Assembly: GCA_031277715.1 (NCBI GenBank)
Contig: JAITLW010000317.1
Location: 1-56,861 of the forward strand
Source: Sphingobacterium sp.
GTDB taxonomy: Bacteria > Bacteroidota > Bacteroidia > Sphingobacteriales > Sphingobacteriaceae
Direction: 5' to 3'
DNA length: 56,861 bases
Translations under genes and position numbers: made by a program
Notes under the pieces: model-generated
The model's database searches: none
What the model was told of the DNA's origin: nothing
The model's input: only the letters and a program-made list of their open reading frames with translations
In this document: piece after piece, positions 43,010 to 52,715 of the stretch
Layout: each line of letters begins with the position of its first letter
Position numbering within the stretch: the first letter of the stretch is position 1

Positions 43010-46000
43010 TTAAAATTTAACATCAATACCTACCGCATAAGTTTTCATGACCGGATAAGAATCGTACATCTTCTGCTCAGGGTCATGGAACTCGGTCATC
43101 TTGGAGAAGACGAACAGATTCGTGCCATTGAAGAACACATTCACTCCTTTAATCTTCATACGATCTGTCAATGCCAACGGAAGACTATAAGATATATTCA
43201 AGTCACGGAGGCGCAGATAAGCTCCATTACGGATCCAGAAAGAAGAAGCTTCCGTTCCTGACTCTGCCCAGTTAGCGCCGACCACTCTCGGGTACTGAGC
43301 CCCTGGATTTTCGGCTGTCCACACATCACCTGCCCATATTGGGTAGTATGGTCTGAACCCACCTCCATGCTGACGAATACCAGGGCCATCGAGGTTACTG
43401 ATAATACGATCGTAGGCCAATACACCTTGGAATAATGCCGAGACCGAAATTCCTTTCCACGAACCATTCAAACCGAAACCATAATTGATACGTGGTGTAT
43501 TATTTTCAGACAATAGGACCATATCATTTTCATCAATCTTTCCATCCGGTCCACCGGCATAGTTTGCTCCGCGCTGATCTTTATAAAGAATCATTCCCAG
43601 ATAAGGATCCCGGCCATAGGTTTTAAACCCTTGGCTCTTTAGCGCATCCAGCTGGTCTTGGGTACGGACGATGTCAATAGCTTCAAGGCCTATAATCCGG
43701 TTCTCCGGTCTACCCACCCTAGATCTAAAGTTCTGCACTCCGCCTGCACCGTAAGCTGGCTCTTCATCATAGATATCCCACTTATCCTTTGCATAGCCCA
43801 TATTCGCACTGATACCGTAAGAAACTTCTCCAATACGGTCATTCCAGTTCAAGGATACCTCTCCTCCTCTATAACTTCTAGCGGCATAGTTTTCAGGCGC
43901 CAATTCTCTACCATAGGTATCCGGCATAGCGTTCTGTCTACGTCCTAGAATATCCGTCTCTTTCCGGACAAATCCATCCACTGCCCCACTCAATCTACTA
44001 TTCAACATCGCAAAGTCTATACCCACGTTATAACTTTTGGAGGTAGTCCATGTTAGGTTCTGTGTAGGATTATTTCCATAGGCGATTCCGTTATAGTATC
44101 GATCGCCAAAAATCGAACCTCCGCTCGGCGTATACTTTTCCTGGTACAGGAACTGCCCAATCCGCTCGGCACTTACATTCAGGTCATTTCCTGTTGACCC
44201 ATAAGAGGCACGAAGCTTCAAATCATTCACCGTATTCTTTAAATTAGCAAAGAAACTTTCTTCCGATACACGCCAGGCTGCCGACATCGATGGAAAGAAG
44301 CCCCACCGCTTGTCATTTGGAAATAAAGGCGAGCCATCATAACGGAATGAGAATTCGGCAATATAGCGGTCCGCATAATTGTAGTTAACACGCCCGATTA
44401 CACCTCTCCTCGAATCGACAGTTTCTTTCGCGGTCGTCGATCTATAGTTACGATCCGTTGGATAGATAAACATCTGATCGAGGCTCACAATCGGACTTTC
44501 TGCACGCGAGTTAATAAAAGTACCGCCTTCTTTAAACTGCTCGTAAACTAAGATTCCATCAACAGCATGTTTATTGAATTTACGGCTATAGTTCAGGAAC
44601 CAGTTGACCTGATATTGCCAAGTTCTTTCAGGGGCATAATCCATAAATGGCTGTGCCTGACCAAACGTAAACACATTGATTTTATCTTCTGAAGGTGGAG
44701 CCGGTATAAAGCGGTTTCCATTAGGGTCTAAAGAAGTAAAAGTATAGTTCTTCTGGAATGTCATGAATCTCTTTTTCATGTAATCCTGCGCCACGTAGGA
44801 ACCTACCACTTTAGTGGACAATCCTTCTATCAGCTTATCCAGTTTATAGTTTAGTGTCAGGATCGGGTTTACCTGTCTGACTTTACGATTGACATAGCGA
44901 TTACCGATTACCTGGTCGATTACGTTCCAGGCCTGCCACGAGCCCATAGGAGTCTGTACTGGATATTCGGTTGGGGTATCACTTGGTGTTCCATCTGCAT
45001 TCAGATAGAATGGATACATCTTTGGCCAGTTGAATGTCACCCGGTAAAAATCAGCTACATCAAAATCAGTATCATCTGCGGAAGTGCTAAACGGCCAGAA
45101 AAAGCGTTCCGAATTCGTCTGATTCATGGCTATGTTTACATCCACGCTAAAGTCGTCCGAAAGCTGGGCACTTACATTACTCCGCAAATTGAACTTCTCA
45201 TGCTCCAGCGTTTTATAAGAACCCAATTCTTTGCGGTAACTCACCAGATTGTAATACGTAATTTTATCTCCTCCACCATTCACCGAAATTGACTGGCGAT
45301 GACTGAAAGGATTACGCCATATCACATCATTGACACTATATTTTTTATCCAGAAAATAATCAAACTCTTCCTTTCCATTAGGTGCCACAAAAGGATTCTT
45401 ACGATCCCCTTGCTCCCAGTTAAACTGAGCAACCCTGTTCTGATAGGTTAATTCGTCTGCGGCAGTGGTAATATCTGCGAGCAATGTCTGCGTCGGTGTA
45501 CTGAAATTATAACTACTCTGCACATTAAATACCGGAGCCTGGTTGATTCCTTTTTTAGTAGTCACTACTACAACCCCATTACCAGCCCTCGTTCCATAGA
45601 CTGCTGCTGTTGCCGCATCTTTCAAAAAACTCATCTGGTCGACTTCGTTTGCTTCGAGAGCATCAAATGCCGCTTTATCGCGCACTATTCCGTCGATAAC
45701 ATACAAAGGCTCGGCAAAGCTACCCCGTATCCGTAAACTAGAAGAAGCTCCAGCCATACCTGATGTATTCGTTACATTCACACCAGGAGCACGGCCTGCC
45801 AGTGTATTGGACAGATTAGAAGGTGCTATATTTTTCAGCTGGTCCGCATTCACTGAGCTTACAGGACCTGTCAGGTTTGCTTTACGCTGGCGTCCATACC
45901 CTACTACTACCACCTCATCCAGCGCATCGATCTCATCCTCTAGTACAATCTGTAAGCCCTCCAATTTGTCAACTATTACAGTCTGTGTCTTGAAACCAAA

Positions 46001-46543
46001 ATAGCGGACCTCAATACTATCTCCCACTTTACCTGCTACCGAAAAGCGTCCATCTGCAGATGTAGCAGTAGACTTACCGCCACGTACCGCCACAGTAGCT
46101 CCTGATACAGGGTTACCTGTTCCATCCACAACACGCCCCGTCACTAGCTGCTGTACAGTATATTTAGCTACAGCACGCTCATCGCGTTTTATCACCACCG
46201 TGTTATTATGTATCGTATAGGTTAGGTTGCTTGCATTAAATACCTTTGAAAGGGATTGGTCTAGGCTTTCATCACTAATCTGTACCGTAGTCCGTTCTTC
46301 GGCGAGCAGTCCATGCTCGTACACAAATCGTACGCCCGTTTGTTTTGAGATTGTACCCAAAACTTGTTCAACTTTTCCGTTTTTAACTTTTAAGGTTACT
46401 TGACCATTGGTCGTTGCGAAGCTGGTGAACATTGAGGTTACTAAAATTAAACCGGTCAATTTCATCTTAATCAGCGTTTTCAAAAATCGGGCTTCCCCTT
46501 TAGAAAGAGGCACAGCGATTTTTGAATATTTTTTAATATTCAT
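43010..46543 (-). CDS. SusC/RagA TonB-linked outer membrane receptor with STN domain (module 4)
   Basis: Outer-membrane importer of 1177 residues. A long N-terminus (LSKGEARFLKTLIKMKLTGL) precedes the signal peptide that ends near residue 48 (TSFATTNGQ); Met27 would be an alternative start but the long form is common in this family. STN domain about 49-120, regulatory sandwich about 134-208 (GRVVDGTGNPVSGATVAVRG), classic TonB box LDEVVVVGYG, plug with PLYVIDGIVR and AAVYGTRAGNGVVVVTTKKG, barrel ending in MKTYAVGIDVKF. FecR lies 143 nt upstream, SusD 12 nt downstream. Confidence 0.95.
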   Translation of the reverse strand: MNIKKYSKIAVPLSKGEARFLKTLIKMKLTGLILVTSMFTSFATTNGQVTLKVKNGKVEQVLGTISKQTGVRFVYEHGLLAEERTTVQISDESLDQSLSKVFNASNLTYTIHNNTVVIKRDERAVAKYTVQQLVTGRVVDGTGNPVSGATVAVRGGKSTATSADGRFSVAGKVGDSIEVRYFGFKTQTVIVDKLEGLQIVLEDEIDALDEVVVVGYGRQRKANLTGPVSSVNADQLKNIAPSNLSNTLAGRAPGVNVTNTSGMAGASSSLRIRGSFAEPLYVIDGIVRDKAAFDALEANEVDQMSFLKDAATAAVYGTRAGNGVVVVTTKKGINQAPVFNVQSSYNFSTPTQTLLADITTAADELTYQNRVAQFNWEQGDRKNPFVAPNGKEEFDYFLDKKYSVNDVIWRNPFSHRQSISVNGGGDKITYYNLVSYRKELGSYKTLEHEKFNLRSNVSAQLSDDFSVDVNIAMNQTNSERFFWPFSTSADDTDFDVADFYRVTFNWPKMYPFYLNADGTPSDTPTEYPVQTPMGSWQAWNVIDQVIGNRYVNRKVRQVNPILTLNYKLDKLIEGLSTKVVGSYVAQDYMKKRFMTFQKNYTFTSLDPNGNRFIPAPPSEDKINVFTFGQAQPFMDYAPERTWQYQVNWFLNYSRKFNKHAVDGILVYEQFKEGGTFINSRAESPIVSLDQMFIYPTDRNYRSTTAKETVDSRRGVIGRVNYNYADRYIAEFSFRYDGSPLFPNDKRWGFFPSMSAAWRVSEESFFANLKNTVNDLKLRASYGSTGNDLNVSAERIGQFLYQEKYTPSGGSIFGDRYYNGIAYGNNPTQNLTWTTSKSYNVGIDFAMLNSRLSGAVDGFVRKETDILGRRQNAMPDTYGRELAPENYAARSYRGGEVSLNWNDRIGEVSYGISANMGYAKDKWDIYDEEPAYGAGGVQNFRSRVGRPENRIIGLEAIDIVRTQDQLDALKSQGFKTYGRDPYLGMILYKDQRGANYAGGPDGKIDENDMVLLSENNTPRINYGFGLNGSWKGISVSALFQGVLAYDRIISNLDGPGIRQHGGGFRPYYPIWAGDVWTAENPGAQYPRVVGANWAESGTEASSFWIRNGAYLRLRDLNISYSLPLALTDRMKIKGVNVFFNGTNLFVFSKMTEFHDPEQKMYDSYPVMKTYAVGIDVKF

Positions 46544-46686
46544 AAATTTGTAAAGAATTTAATGGTTTATAACAAATTTGAATTCATCATTAGCGGAGGT
46601 ATGGCAGTACCTTCGCTTAGTTTATAATCTGGTATTCTATCTCATATATCGTCCTCCTAGTTTAGGTTTATTATTGTTACAATCAG

Positions 46687-47811
46687 TTATTTTACAATCA
46701 GTCTATCTTCTTCTATCAGATATTGATACCCGGTTAGGTCTTTTAACACAGAGCACACTTTCCCGAGGGTCACATTACGCTCTATGCTCCCTGTATATTT
46801 CTTTGTATCCAACGGCCTATCCACCTGCAACTTTACACCGTACCAACGGTTTATTTCACCCAGAATCGTTTTGATATCCTTATTATTAAAATTGAAGAAA
46901 CCGTCCTTAATAGCCAATGCATCTTCTAGAAGCATCGATTCCTCTGCTCTCAACCTGCCATTCACTATGTCTGCTTGATAACCAGCTTCAAGAACGGTTT
47001 CGGCAGTCTGTGTATTCAATTGCAGGCGTCCCTCCGTAAGAACCACCTGTGGCGCATCTTCAGTATAATTCCGAACAGAGAATGCCGTTCCCAACGCTTT
47101 GATCTCCAAACCATCGACCTCAACAATAAAAGGTTTGGCAGGATCCTTCGCCACTTCAAAGAACGCCTCTCCCTGCAACTTAACCCGGCGCTCACTGGCA
47201 GAAAAAGCCGATAGATACTCTACTTTCGACTCAGGACTCAGCCAGACCTTAGAACCGTCGGAGAGCTTTATGGAATAAGAAGATCTAATTGGTGTAATGA
47301 CCCGGTATCTGCGGTTATTGGTATCGGTAGTACCTGGTGATTTCCCAAGATCTTCCATACCGAGCTGTTTCACGAATTTATCGTCGACTTCAAATCGTGC
47401 CTGCTCATTTGTCGGCAAAACATCGTTCTTCTGTCCATACACCATATCCTCAACGATATAAGCAGGCTTATCATCTTTTGTAAACCACAATATCCCAACC
47501 ACCGATAGGGCAACCAGTAGCGCTGCAACAGCACTCCACCGTCTCCAGTTGTACTTAACAACAGGAACATTATCAGTTACCACTGTAGCACGAGACTGAA
47601 AATCTGTCCACTCCTTATCTATTTCTAGTTTCAAAGTGTTTATTGGGGTTTCTATCGTACCGCTTTCTATTACATGCTGTAAATAAGCATGTGCCTCTGG
47701 ATATTTGACCAATAAACCGGACAATACATGTTCCTGTTCATCATTCAACACCTGCCCAGATGCCAACAAAGAAGCCAGCTCCGCCAATACAATTTTGTCG
47801 TTTTCTATCAT
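46687..47811 (-). CDS. FecR family anti-sigma factor (module 4)
   Basis: Membrane anti-sigma of 374 residues: cytoplasmic helices (about 1-90), one membrane helix (about 92-109, WSAVAALLVALSVVGILWF), FecR domain (KLSDGSKVWLSPESKVEYL, LQGEAFFEVAKDPAKPF, EIKALGTAFSVRNY) and a C-terminal DUF4974 domain (FFNFNNKDIKTILGEINRWY). It begins 83 nt after the FecI stop. Compared with the others, the segment between membrane helix and FecR domain is slightly extended. Partner assignment is by adjacency. Confidence 0.94.
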   Translation of the reverse strand: MIENDKIVLAELASLLASGQVLNDEQEHVLSGLLVKYPEAHAYLQHVIESGTIETPINTLKLEIDKEWTDFQSRATVVTDNVPVVKYNWRRWSAVAALLVALSVVGILWFTKDDKPAYIVEDMVYGQKNDVLPTNEQARFEVDDKFVKQLGMEDLGKSPGTTDTNNRRYRVITPIRSSYSIKLSDGSKVWLSPESKVEYLSAFSASERRVKLQGEAFFEVAKDPAKPFIVEVDGLEIKALGTAFSVRNYTEDAPQVVLTEGRLQLNTQTAETVLEAGYQADIVNGRLRAEESMLLEDALAIKDGFFNFNNKDIKTILGEINRWYGVKLQVDRPLDTKKYTGSIERNVTLGKVCSVLKDLTGYQYLIEEDRLIVK

Positions 47812-47894
47812 AATTTGTAGTAAGTAACTTGAAAATCAAAAAAGGGTGAGCGTAAGTCTATTTTATTTACAATAAAAATTCAACGAACTGATTA

Positions 47895-48413
47895 TTAGAT
47901 AAATAATATTTTTAAGAAAGTAAAGAAACTTAGCATAAGCTTGCTCTTTAATATCCGAAGAGCCCGCTGGCGCTGACTTTTAACGGTATTCAGGCTTATA
48001 TTCAACATCTTAGCAACTTCTTCATATTTTTTCCCATCAAAATAAATAAGCTTACAGATATGCTGGCATTTATCCGGTAGTGTAGAAAGCTGCTTATGAA
48101 GCACCCCGACCACCTCTGCCCGAATCAAATTGGTCAACTGGTCATTATCTTCCTCATCGGTTTGTATTATGGTATGCACCTTTGCTGCAGTAGCCTCTCT
48201 TCGTTTATAATTTAAGCATTGATTCTTGACAGTGCTATATAGAAAGCTCTTGATAACCGGTTCGGGGCGCGTAAGAATATCCTTTCTATCAAGGAGGACA
48301 ATGAACGCTTCCTGTACAATATCTTTGGCTATTTCTTCGGAATCGACGAAAGGATACGCATAAACTGTCAACCGTACAAAATACTCTTTGAAAAGCGTTT
48401 CTATTCCTAACAT
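47895..48413 (-). CDS. FecI-type ECF sigma factor (module 4)
   Basis: ECF sigma factor of 172 residues, the shortest of the four. Region 2 IETLFKEYFVRLTVYAYPFV and EIAKDIVQEAFIVLLDRKD; region 4 KKYEEVAKMLNISLNTVKSQ. It ends with hydrophobic LMLSFFTFLKILFI. Start at 48413 gives a very short N-terminus (MLGIE), normal for this group. A possible promoter box lies just upstream. The 269 nt between it and the beta-barrel gene hold nothing else I recognise. Confidence 0.93.
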   Translation of the reverse strand: MLGIETLFKEYFVRLTVYAYPFVDSEEIAKDIVQEAFIVLLDRKDILTRPEPVIKSFLYSTVKNQCLNYKRREATAAKVHTIIQTDEEDNDQLTNLIRAEVVGVLHKQLSTLPDKCQHICKLIYFDGKKYEEVAKMLNISLNTVKSQRQRALRILKSKLMLSFFTFLKILFI

Positions 48414-48435
48414 ACCCCCTATCGATTAAGAATTT

Positions 48436-48443
48436 CAAAAATA
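48436..48443 (-). promoter_or_regulatory. Candidate -7 promoter box for the module 4 fecI
   Basis: Minus strand reads TATTTTTG, fitting TAnnTTTG, 23 nt before the start codon. A TTTG further upstream is at 26-nt spacing, longer than usual. Confidence 0.35.
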
Positions 48444-48682
48444 AGCCCGGAACTATTTCTAAGCTAGGCCAAATTATAAATTTTTTATCTATTTCGGGGA
48501 CTTGATTATGAAATCCACAAAGTAGAGCAAAGAATTTTATAAAGAAGAAATACCAGGTTTTTAAAGCTTATCGGAGGGAGTTTACTTATTCACTTAGCTA
48601 ACAATGGGTGTTAACTAATGTCATTACCGCTATAAATTCAACAGGGAGCGACTGTAGTGAGCCCGCTCTGCTGTTTAACCTG

Positions 48683-50059
48683 CTATGGCAATGGTATTCT
48701 AAGCCCTATGTTCAGATTGAAGTTGACTGGCTTTTGATTATATATGGTCTGCACCGTACTGCTGTTGCCGATATTGTAACGTATGCCCGGTTCAATATAC
48801 AGGCCTACATTTCTTGTTAACTGCGCTTCTACGCCCACCCCACTATTTAGGGAGAATTGGAATGGAGATGCCGAGATTGGTTCTTTTTCAATCTCTCTCA
48901 CATTGTCGCCGAGGATAAATTCATTGGTCACACGTCCATTGGTTGACTTTTCGACCGTAGCGCCACCTGTAACATAAGCTGACACTCGCTTCTTGTTCCA
49001 CATTTTATAGTTTACCTGTAGCGGCAGGCCGATATAATTAATTTTCTGTGACTGTATAATCTTATTGGCAGAACTGCCCGAAGCCAATGTCGACGCCGTC
49101 TCCGCATAGGTCAATCCGACGTTCAAGCTCATTTTTTTATTAACACGGTACTGAAGCGCAAGCCCTACGGATACCGGTCTTCGATGCTGTATATCGGTAG
49201 CGACTTCCTGTGCCGCATTGGCCTCTATGATATTAGAGATCAATTCTCCATTCTTTTCCTCCAACGGATATCCTTCCACATCAACAGGATCACCGCTCAT
49301 TCTTGCATAGCCATCTACCTTTTGCCCCGAACTAACAGGCATCCGGTTTGAATAGGCCATAATAGACCACTTATCCTTCATCAGTTGATCTGGTGTCAAC
49401 CTCGCTTTATCTGCATAACTATTGTCCATCGCCAATTGATGACGACCGTCTTTTCGCATACTCAACAGGTCGCCACTATCATCCCGATGTGTAGGGATAA
49501 ACAATCTCTCTGGCAGGACGTCAGGTAAAGGCTTAACACCAAAATCCCTAATAATAACCTTATCGTCCAGCATTACTCTTTTGGTCATTGACGGCAGCGA
49601 GCCCAAAGACAAACGCTCTTCTGTGGCCGACAGCGCATACGCAGTAGCCAGTCTTTCATCAAAAACAGATTGTGGCCCTGTAGAATCACTTGTAATTGCT
49701 CCTGCATAAGGGTTATCCAAAGCTAAACCTCGTTCTTCTTTTGGAGCTGCAATCGTTGGGGGCTCTTGGCTTAAACTAGGCCCTGTGAGAGATTGTTCGG
49801 ACGAATCAAATAGAGGAGACATATATAGGAACATTAAAACTGCGGCAGCTATAGCCGAAGTTGCCCAGATAAACACTGTAGCCACGCCTCTTTTGGTCTT
49901 AGATTTCGCTTCCTGTTGCAAATTTGGATGTAATGGAACTATTTTCCCAGCATCCTCATTAAAGAGTCTATCCGAAATACTATCCCACAAGTGTTCAGGC
50001 GCCTGTTCTTGCGCATTCTGAACTTTTTTATCCAAATCATTTAACCAGTTATCTTTCAT
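48683..50059 (-). CDS. Membrane-anchored protein with cytoplasmic N-terminus and C-terminal outer-membrane-type beta-barrel
   Basis: Two-part protein of 458 residues. Residues 1-57 are charged and lack a signal peptide (W at 5 and LWDSISDRLF resemble short anti-sigma N-termini). One membrane helix follows (about 58-83, VATVFIWATSAIAAAVLMFLYM). About 150 residues of low-complexity linker lead to a PorT/OMP_b-brl-like region (about 228-458) of alternating strands: SVGLALQYRVNKKMSLNVGL, YIGLPLQVNYKMW, GLYIEPGIRYNIG, NFNLNIGLRIPL. It overlaps the sigma gene start-to-stop by 11 bases, so it is probably that sigma's regulator (inference). One chain may reach from cytoplasm to outer membrane. Confidence 0.78.
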   Translation of the reverse strand: MKDNWLNDLDKKVQNAQEQAPEHLWDSISDRLFNEDAGKIVPLHPNLQQEAKSKTKRGVATVFIWATSAIAAAVLMFLYMSPLFDSSEQSLTGPSLSQEPPTIAAPKEERGLALDNPYAGAITSDSTGPQSVFDERLATAYALSATEERLSLGSLPSMTKRVMLDDKVIIRDFGVKPLPDVLPERLFIPTHRDDSGDLLSMRKDGRHQLAMDNSYADKARLTPDQLMKDKWSIMAYSNRMPVSSGQKVDGYARMSGDPVDVEGYPLEEKNGELISNIIEANAAQEVATDIQHRRPVSVGLALQYRVNKKMSLNVGLTYAETASTLASGSSANKIIQSQKINYIGLPLQVNYKMWNKKRVSAYVTGGATVEKSTNGRVTNEFILGDNVREIEKEPISASPFQFSLNSGVGVEAQLTRNVGLYIEPGIRYNIGNSSTVQTIYNQKPVNFNLNIGLRIPLP

Positions 50060-50624
50060 AAGCTACCTCCTGTGACTGCCTAAATTTACCTATCTCTTTT
50101 GCCAAAAGCTTCTTGGCTCTATGAAATTGCGATGCCGATGAGCTTTCTGCTATCCCTAGCTCCTCTGCAATTTCGCGATGACTTCTCTTTTCAAAAACAA
50201 ACAAATTAAACACTACCCGATATCCAGCAGGAAGACAGCCTATCAAACCTAAAATGGCATCTTGTGATATATCAGTCACTATAGGTTCGGGTTCGTCAGC
50301 CATTTCTGGATAATCACCATCTATCAATTGAAACTCTTCTTTTTTTGAAATCCTCAAATGCCTCAAGGATTCATTAACTACTATTTTTGACGCCCAGGCA
50401 CGCAAAGAGCCTGCACCTCGATACTGAAATGAATCAATCGCATGAAACATTTTCACAAAACTATTTTGTAACACATCGCCCACATCCTCACGAAACTTGA
50501 TATACCGTAGACTAACATAGGTAAAGTCTCCGGAAAAAGCATCATACAGCTCCTTCCACGCCCGTTGTTCCCGCTTTTGCAAGCGGCCGACCACGTTCTT
50601 TTCCCAGTCCTTGTTTATCGCCAT
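50049..50624 (-). CDS. RNA polymerase sigma-70 family (ECF) factor
   Basis: Sigma factor of 191 residues not linked to a SusC. Region 2: EQRAWKELYDAFSGDFTYVS, DVGDVLQNSFVKMFHAIDSF; region 4: RSHREIAEELGIAESSSASQ. Unlike the four FecI proteins it has a polar C-terminus (RQSQEVAYER). Its stop overlaps the start of the membrane-anchored beta-barrel gene by 11 bases, so the two are translationally coupled and the product of that gene is the likely anti-sigma. Target genes unknown. A terminator from the upstream lipoprotein gene ends just before it. Confidence 0.92.
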   Translation of the reverse strand: MAINKDWEKNVVGRLQKREQRAWKELYDAFSGDFTYVSLRYIKFREDVGDVLQNSFVKMFHAIDSFQYRGAGSLRAWASKIVVNESLRHLRISKKEEFQLIDGDYPEMADEPEPIVTDISQDAILGLIGCLPAGYRVVFNLFVFEKRSHREIAEELGIAESSSASQFHRAKKLLAKEIGKFRQSQEVAYER

Positions 50625-50644
50625 GAATATTGGTGAGATGCTTT

Positions 50645-50690
50645 AAAAAAAAAGAGGTCTGCCGAGATCAACAGAACCTCTTTTTTCTTG
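50645..50690 (-). terminator. Terminator after the 50695 lipoprotein gene
   Basis: AAAAAAGAGGT pairs with ACCTCTTTTTT (one-base bulge further in); on the minus strand the stem is followed by TTTTTTTTAAAG. Five bases past the stop codon. Confidence 0.85.
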
Positions 50691-50694
50691 CTTT

Positions 50695-51273
50695 TTACTT
50701 TTTCACAAGGGACTGAAAATCGTAAGCTATCGGTGCAAGAGGAGTGATCGCTGTACCATCGACAGTAACCTTGTCTATAGTAATACCAAATTTTAAAGTT
50801 TTTGTTTTACCCGTATAAACACCAACCGGTCCAGCTACGACATTCGCAACTACTTTCTTATTGACATTATTCACGGCAAACTGAAGTTCAATAGGTTTTG
50901 GTGCAAAGGTCAGGTCAACACCAGTTTTAGCTGTGTTCACTTTTGCGGTATAACTTAAATCGTACTTCACTTTCCCCAATTTCTTAACAATCTCCTGTGC
51001 CACCTGCGTATCCTTAACAACAGAAAGCACAATTTGACTCACAGGCAGATCCGCTATAGAAATCGTATTGGTTTTTGATGACAAAGCTATAGTCGACTCC
51101 ATTTTAGCCGTACCTTGTGTTACCATTAGCTTGCCACTATAGTTTCCATTGACATCCTCGACTTTTACCGGAATGACAGGTTTTGTTTTATCATCTTTCT
51201 TACATGATACAAAAGTCAATCCTACAACAGAGACTAAAACCACTAATACCTTAACTGCATTTATTGTTTTCAT
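50695..51273 (-). CDS. Small lipoprotein, possibly DUF4840-like
   Basis: The start is placed at the ATG at 51273, giving 192 residues; a longer form begins at 51303 with a Lys-rich MFIKIKKNLK that would bury the signal peptide. Signal peptide and lipobox VGLTFVSC, then KKDDKTKPVIPVKVEDVNGNYSG and a beta-rich body (STIALSSKTNTISIADLPV). The pattern of a short lipoprotein with one jelly-roll-like domain recalls DUF4840, but I am not sure. No catalytic motif; Lys-rich throughout. It is transcribed alone with its own terminator. Confidence 0.7.
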   Translation of the reverse strand: MKTINAVKVLVVLVSVVGLTFVSCKKDDKTKPVIPVKVEDVNGNYSGKLMVTQGTAKMESTIALSSKTNTISIADLPVSQIVLSVVKDTQVAQEIVKKLGKVKYDLSYTAKVNTAKTGVDLTFAPKPIELQFAVNNVNKKVVANVVAGPVGVYTGKTKTLKFGITIDKVTVDGTAITPLAPIAYDFQSLVKK

Positions 51274-51453
51274 TTTCAAGTTCTTTTTAATTTTTATAAA
51301 CATTCATTTTCTTGTGAGTACTCACCTACATAAACCCTACAATTTGAATTCCTTGCATGGCTTTTCTGATTTTCTTAAAACAAAAAACAAATAGCCTGAA
51401 ATACAGGCTATTAAATTTTATAAAAAATAAAAGAAATTTAGTGAATAGTAGAA

Positions 51454-52680
51454 CTAACAGTAGTACACCGACTCAAAGCTAACCGGCACACCGTCCTTAA
51501 AGCGGATAGCAAAGAAACCGGCATCGCCATTTGCAATACGGTAATAGTGTGGATTACCTGTCCAATCGACAGACAGCAAATGTCCAAACTTGCTGATAAA
51601 TTCTTTCTCTGCGTAGTGGCCATCTATAATTTCCTTTCCGAGTACCACAGCATGCTGTTCCGCAAATTTCATGGAATACACCGAACCTACCATTTTATTT
51701 TTTGCGGGGTAATCTTCTTCGAATGCCAGAATCAAGTTTGGAGACTGGTAAAAGTAAAGTGGCTCCCAACCACATTCTGGCGAATCGGGAATATCTTTAA
51801 CTTTTTTCAGATTCAAATCAGCGGCCTCTCTCTCATTAATTTTGCCATCCCATAATCTCCGGCCTTCCACGAGGTAATACATGCTGAGTTTACGCATTTC
51901 CTTTTCATAGGCTTCATATTCCAAGTTCTGAAGCTTAGAAGCGAGAAGTAGTTCAAAATCAATATCCACCTTAGGATTGGTCTGTCCGGAGCGCTCCCAA
52001 GATTCTTTGTAATAGCGGAGTGCCTGCAACATTTCTTGCGTCGTCCCCGACCAGGCAATCTCCCGTAAGCGCCCTACGGCATCCAGCTCCTCGGTCATAT
52101 CTTTTCCTTTGACTTTGAGGTAGGCATCTAACAGTTGCTCGTGGGTAAACCCCATTCCGAGGTACTTAGCCTGTATATACTCAGGCTGTTCGTGAAAATG
52201 GTCTCCAATATATACCCAACCATCTTTATATAGGGGGTAATAATCCAGCGAAGTGTGTTCATTGAGTCTTGCTTTACGTACAATCTTACCCTCTACCGAA
52301 GGTTGATTACGGACGCGTAGCTCTGCTGCCTGCACATAGAGGTGCGGGCCTTGATACCCCTCTTCTCCACGGTAGAAATACTGAGCCGGCTCGCCAGGAG
52401 ACCGCTTACCGAACATACGCGTTTCTAGCGGTTGCTTCTTGATATAACCGACATCTCCATTGCTGACCCTTATTTTATAATGTGTACGTGTCGAGTCGAG
52501 AACGGTTATCGATGCCTCCGTACAGAAGATACCGAGTATAGATTCTTTATTTTCGGGGGTAGATAGCAGGTAATCCCAGCGCGAGGTATATACTGGTCTC
52601 CACTGCTTAGTCTGTGCATTTCCTAAAAACACAGCGAGCATACAAGCGATAAAGCCTGCAACAATTATTCTTTTACGCAT
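51454..52680 (-). CDS. Secreted protein with SH3-like N-terminal repeats
   Basis: Exported protein of 408 residues with signal peptide FIACMLAVFLGNAQ. The N-terminal ~170 residues look like two bacterial SH3-type segments (VLDSTRTHYKIRVSNGDVGY and LYVQAAELRVRNQPSVEGKI followed by KDGWVYIG), often used to bind cell-wall peptides. The rest (about 180-408) is a mixed domain I do not recognise, ending in RFKDGVPVSFESVYYC with a terminal Cys. It follows the XRE-type gene by 35 nt; that gap contains a short hairpin (GGCTGTT/AACAGCC). No catalytic residues are apparent. Whether it belongs to the regulators' operon is unclear. Confidence 0.72.
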   Translation of the reverse strand: MRKRIIVAGFIACMLAVFLGNAQTKQWRPVYTSRWDYLLSTPENKESILGIFCTEASITVLDSTRTHYKIRVSNGDVGYIKKQPLETRMFGKRSPGEPAQYFYRGEEGYQGPHLYVQAAELRVRNQPSVEGKIVRKARLNEHTSLDYYPLYKDGWVYIGDHFHEQPEYIQAKYLGMGFTHEQLLDAYLKVKGKDMTEELDAVGRLREIAWSGTTQEMLQALRYYKESWERSGQTNPKVDIDFELLLASKLQNLEYEAYEKEMRKLSMYYLVEGRRLWDGKINEREAADLNLKKVKDIPDSPECGWEPLYFYQSPNLILAFEEDYPAKNKMVGSVYSMKFAEQHAVVLGKEIIDGHYAEKEFISKFGHLLSVDWTGNPHYYRIANGDAGFFAIRFKDGVPVSFESVYYC

Positions 52681-52715
52681 ACGTAATGATCAGCTTTTGG
52701 GCTGTTCAACAGCCT

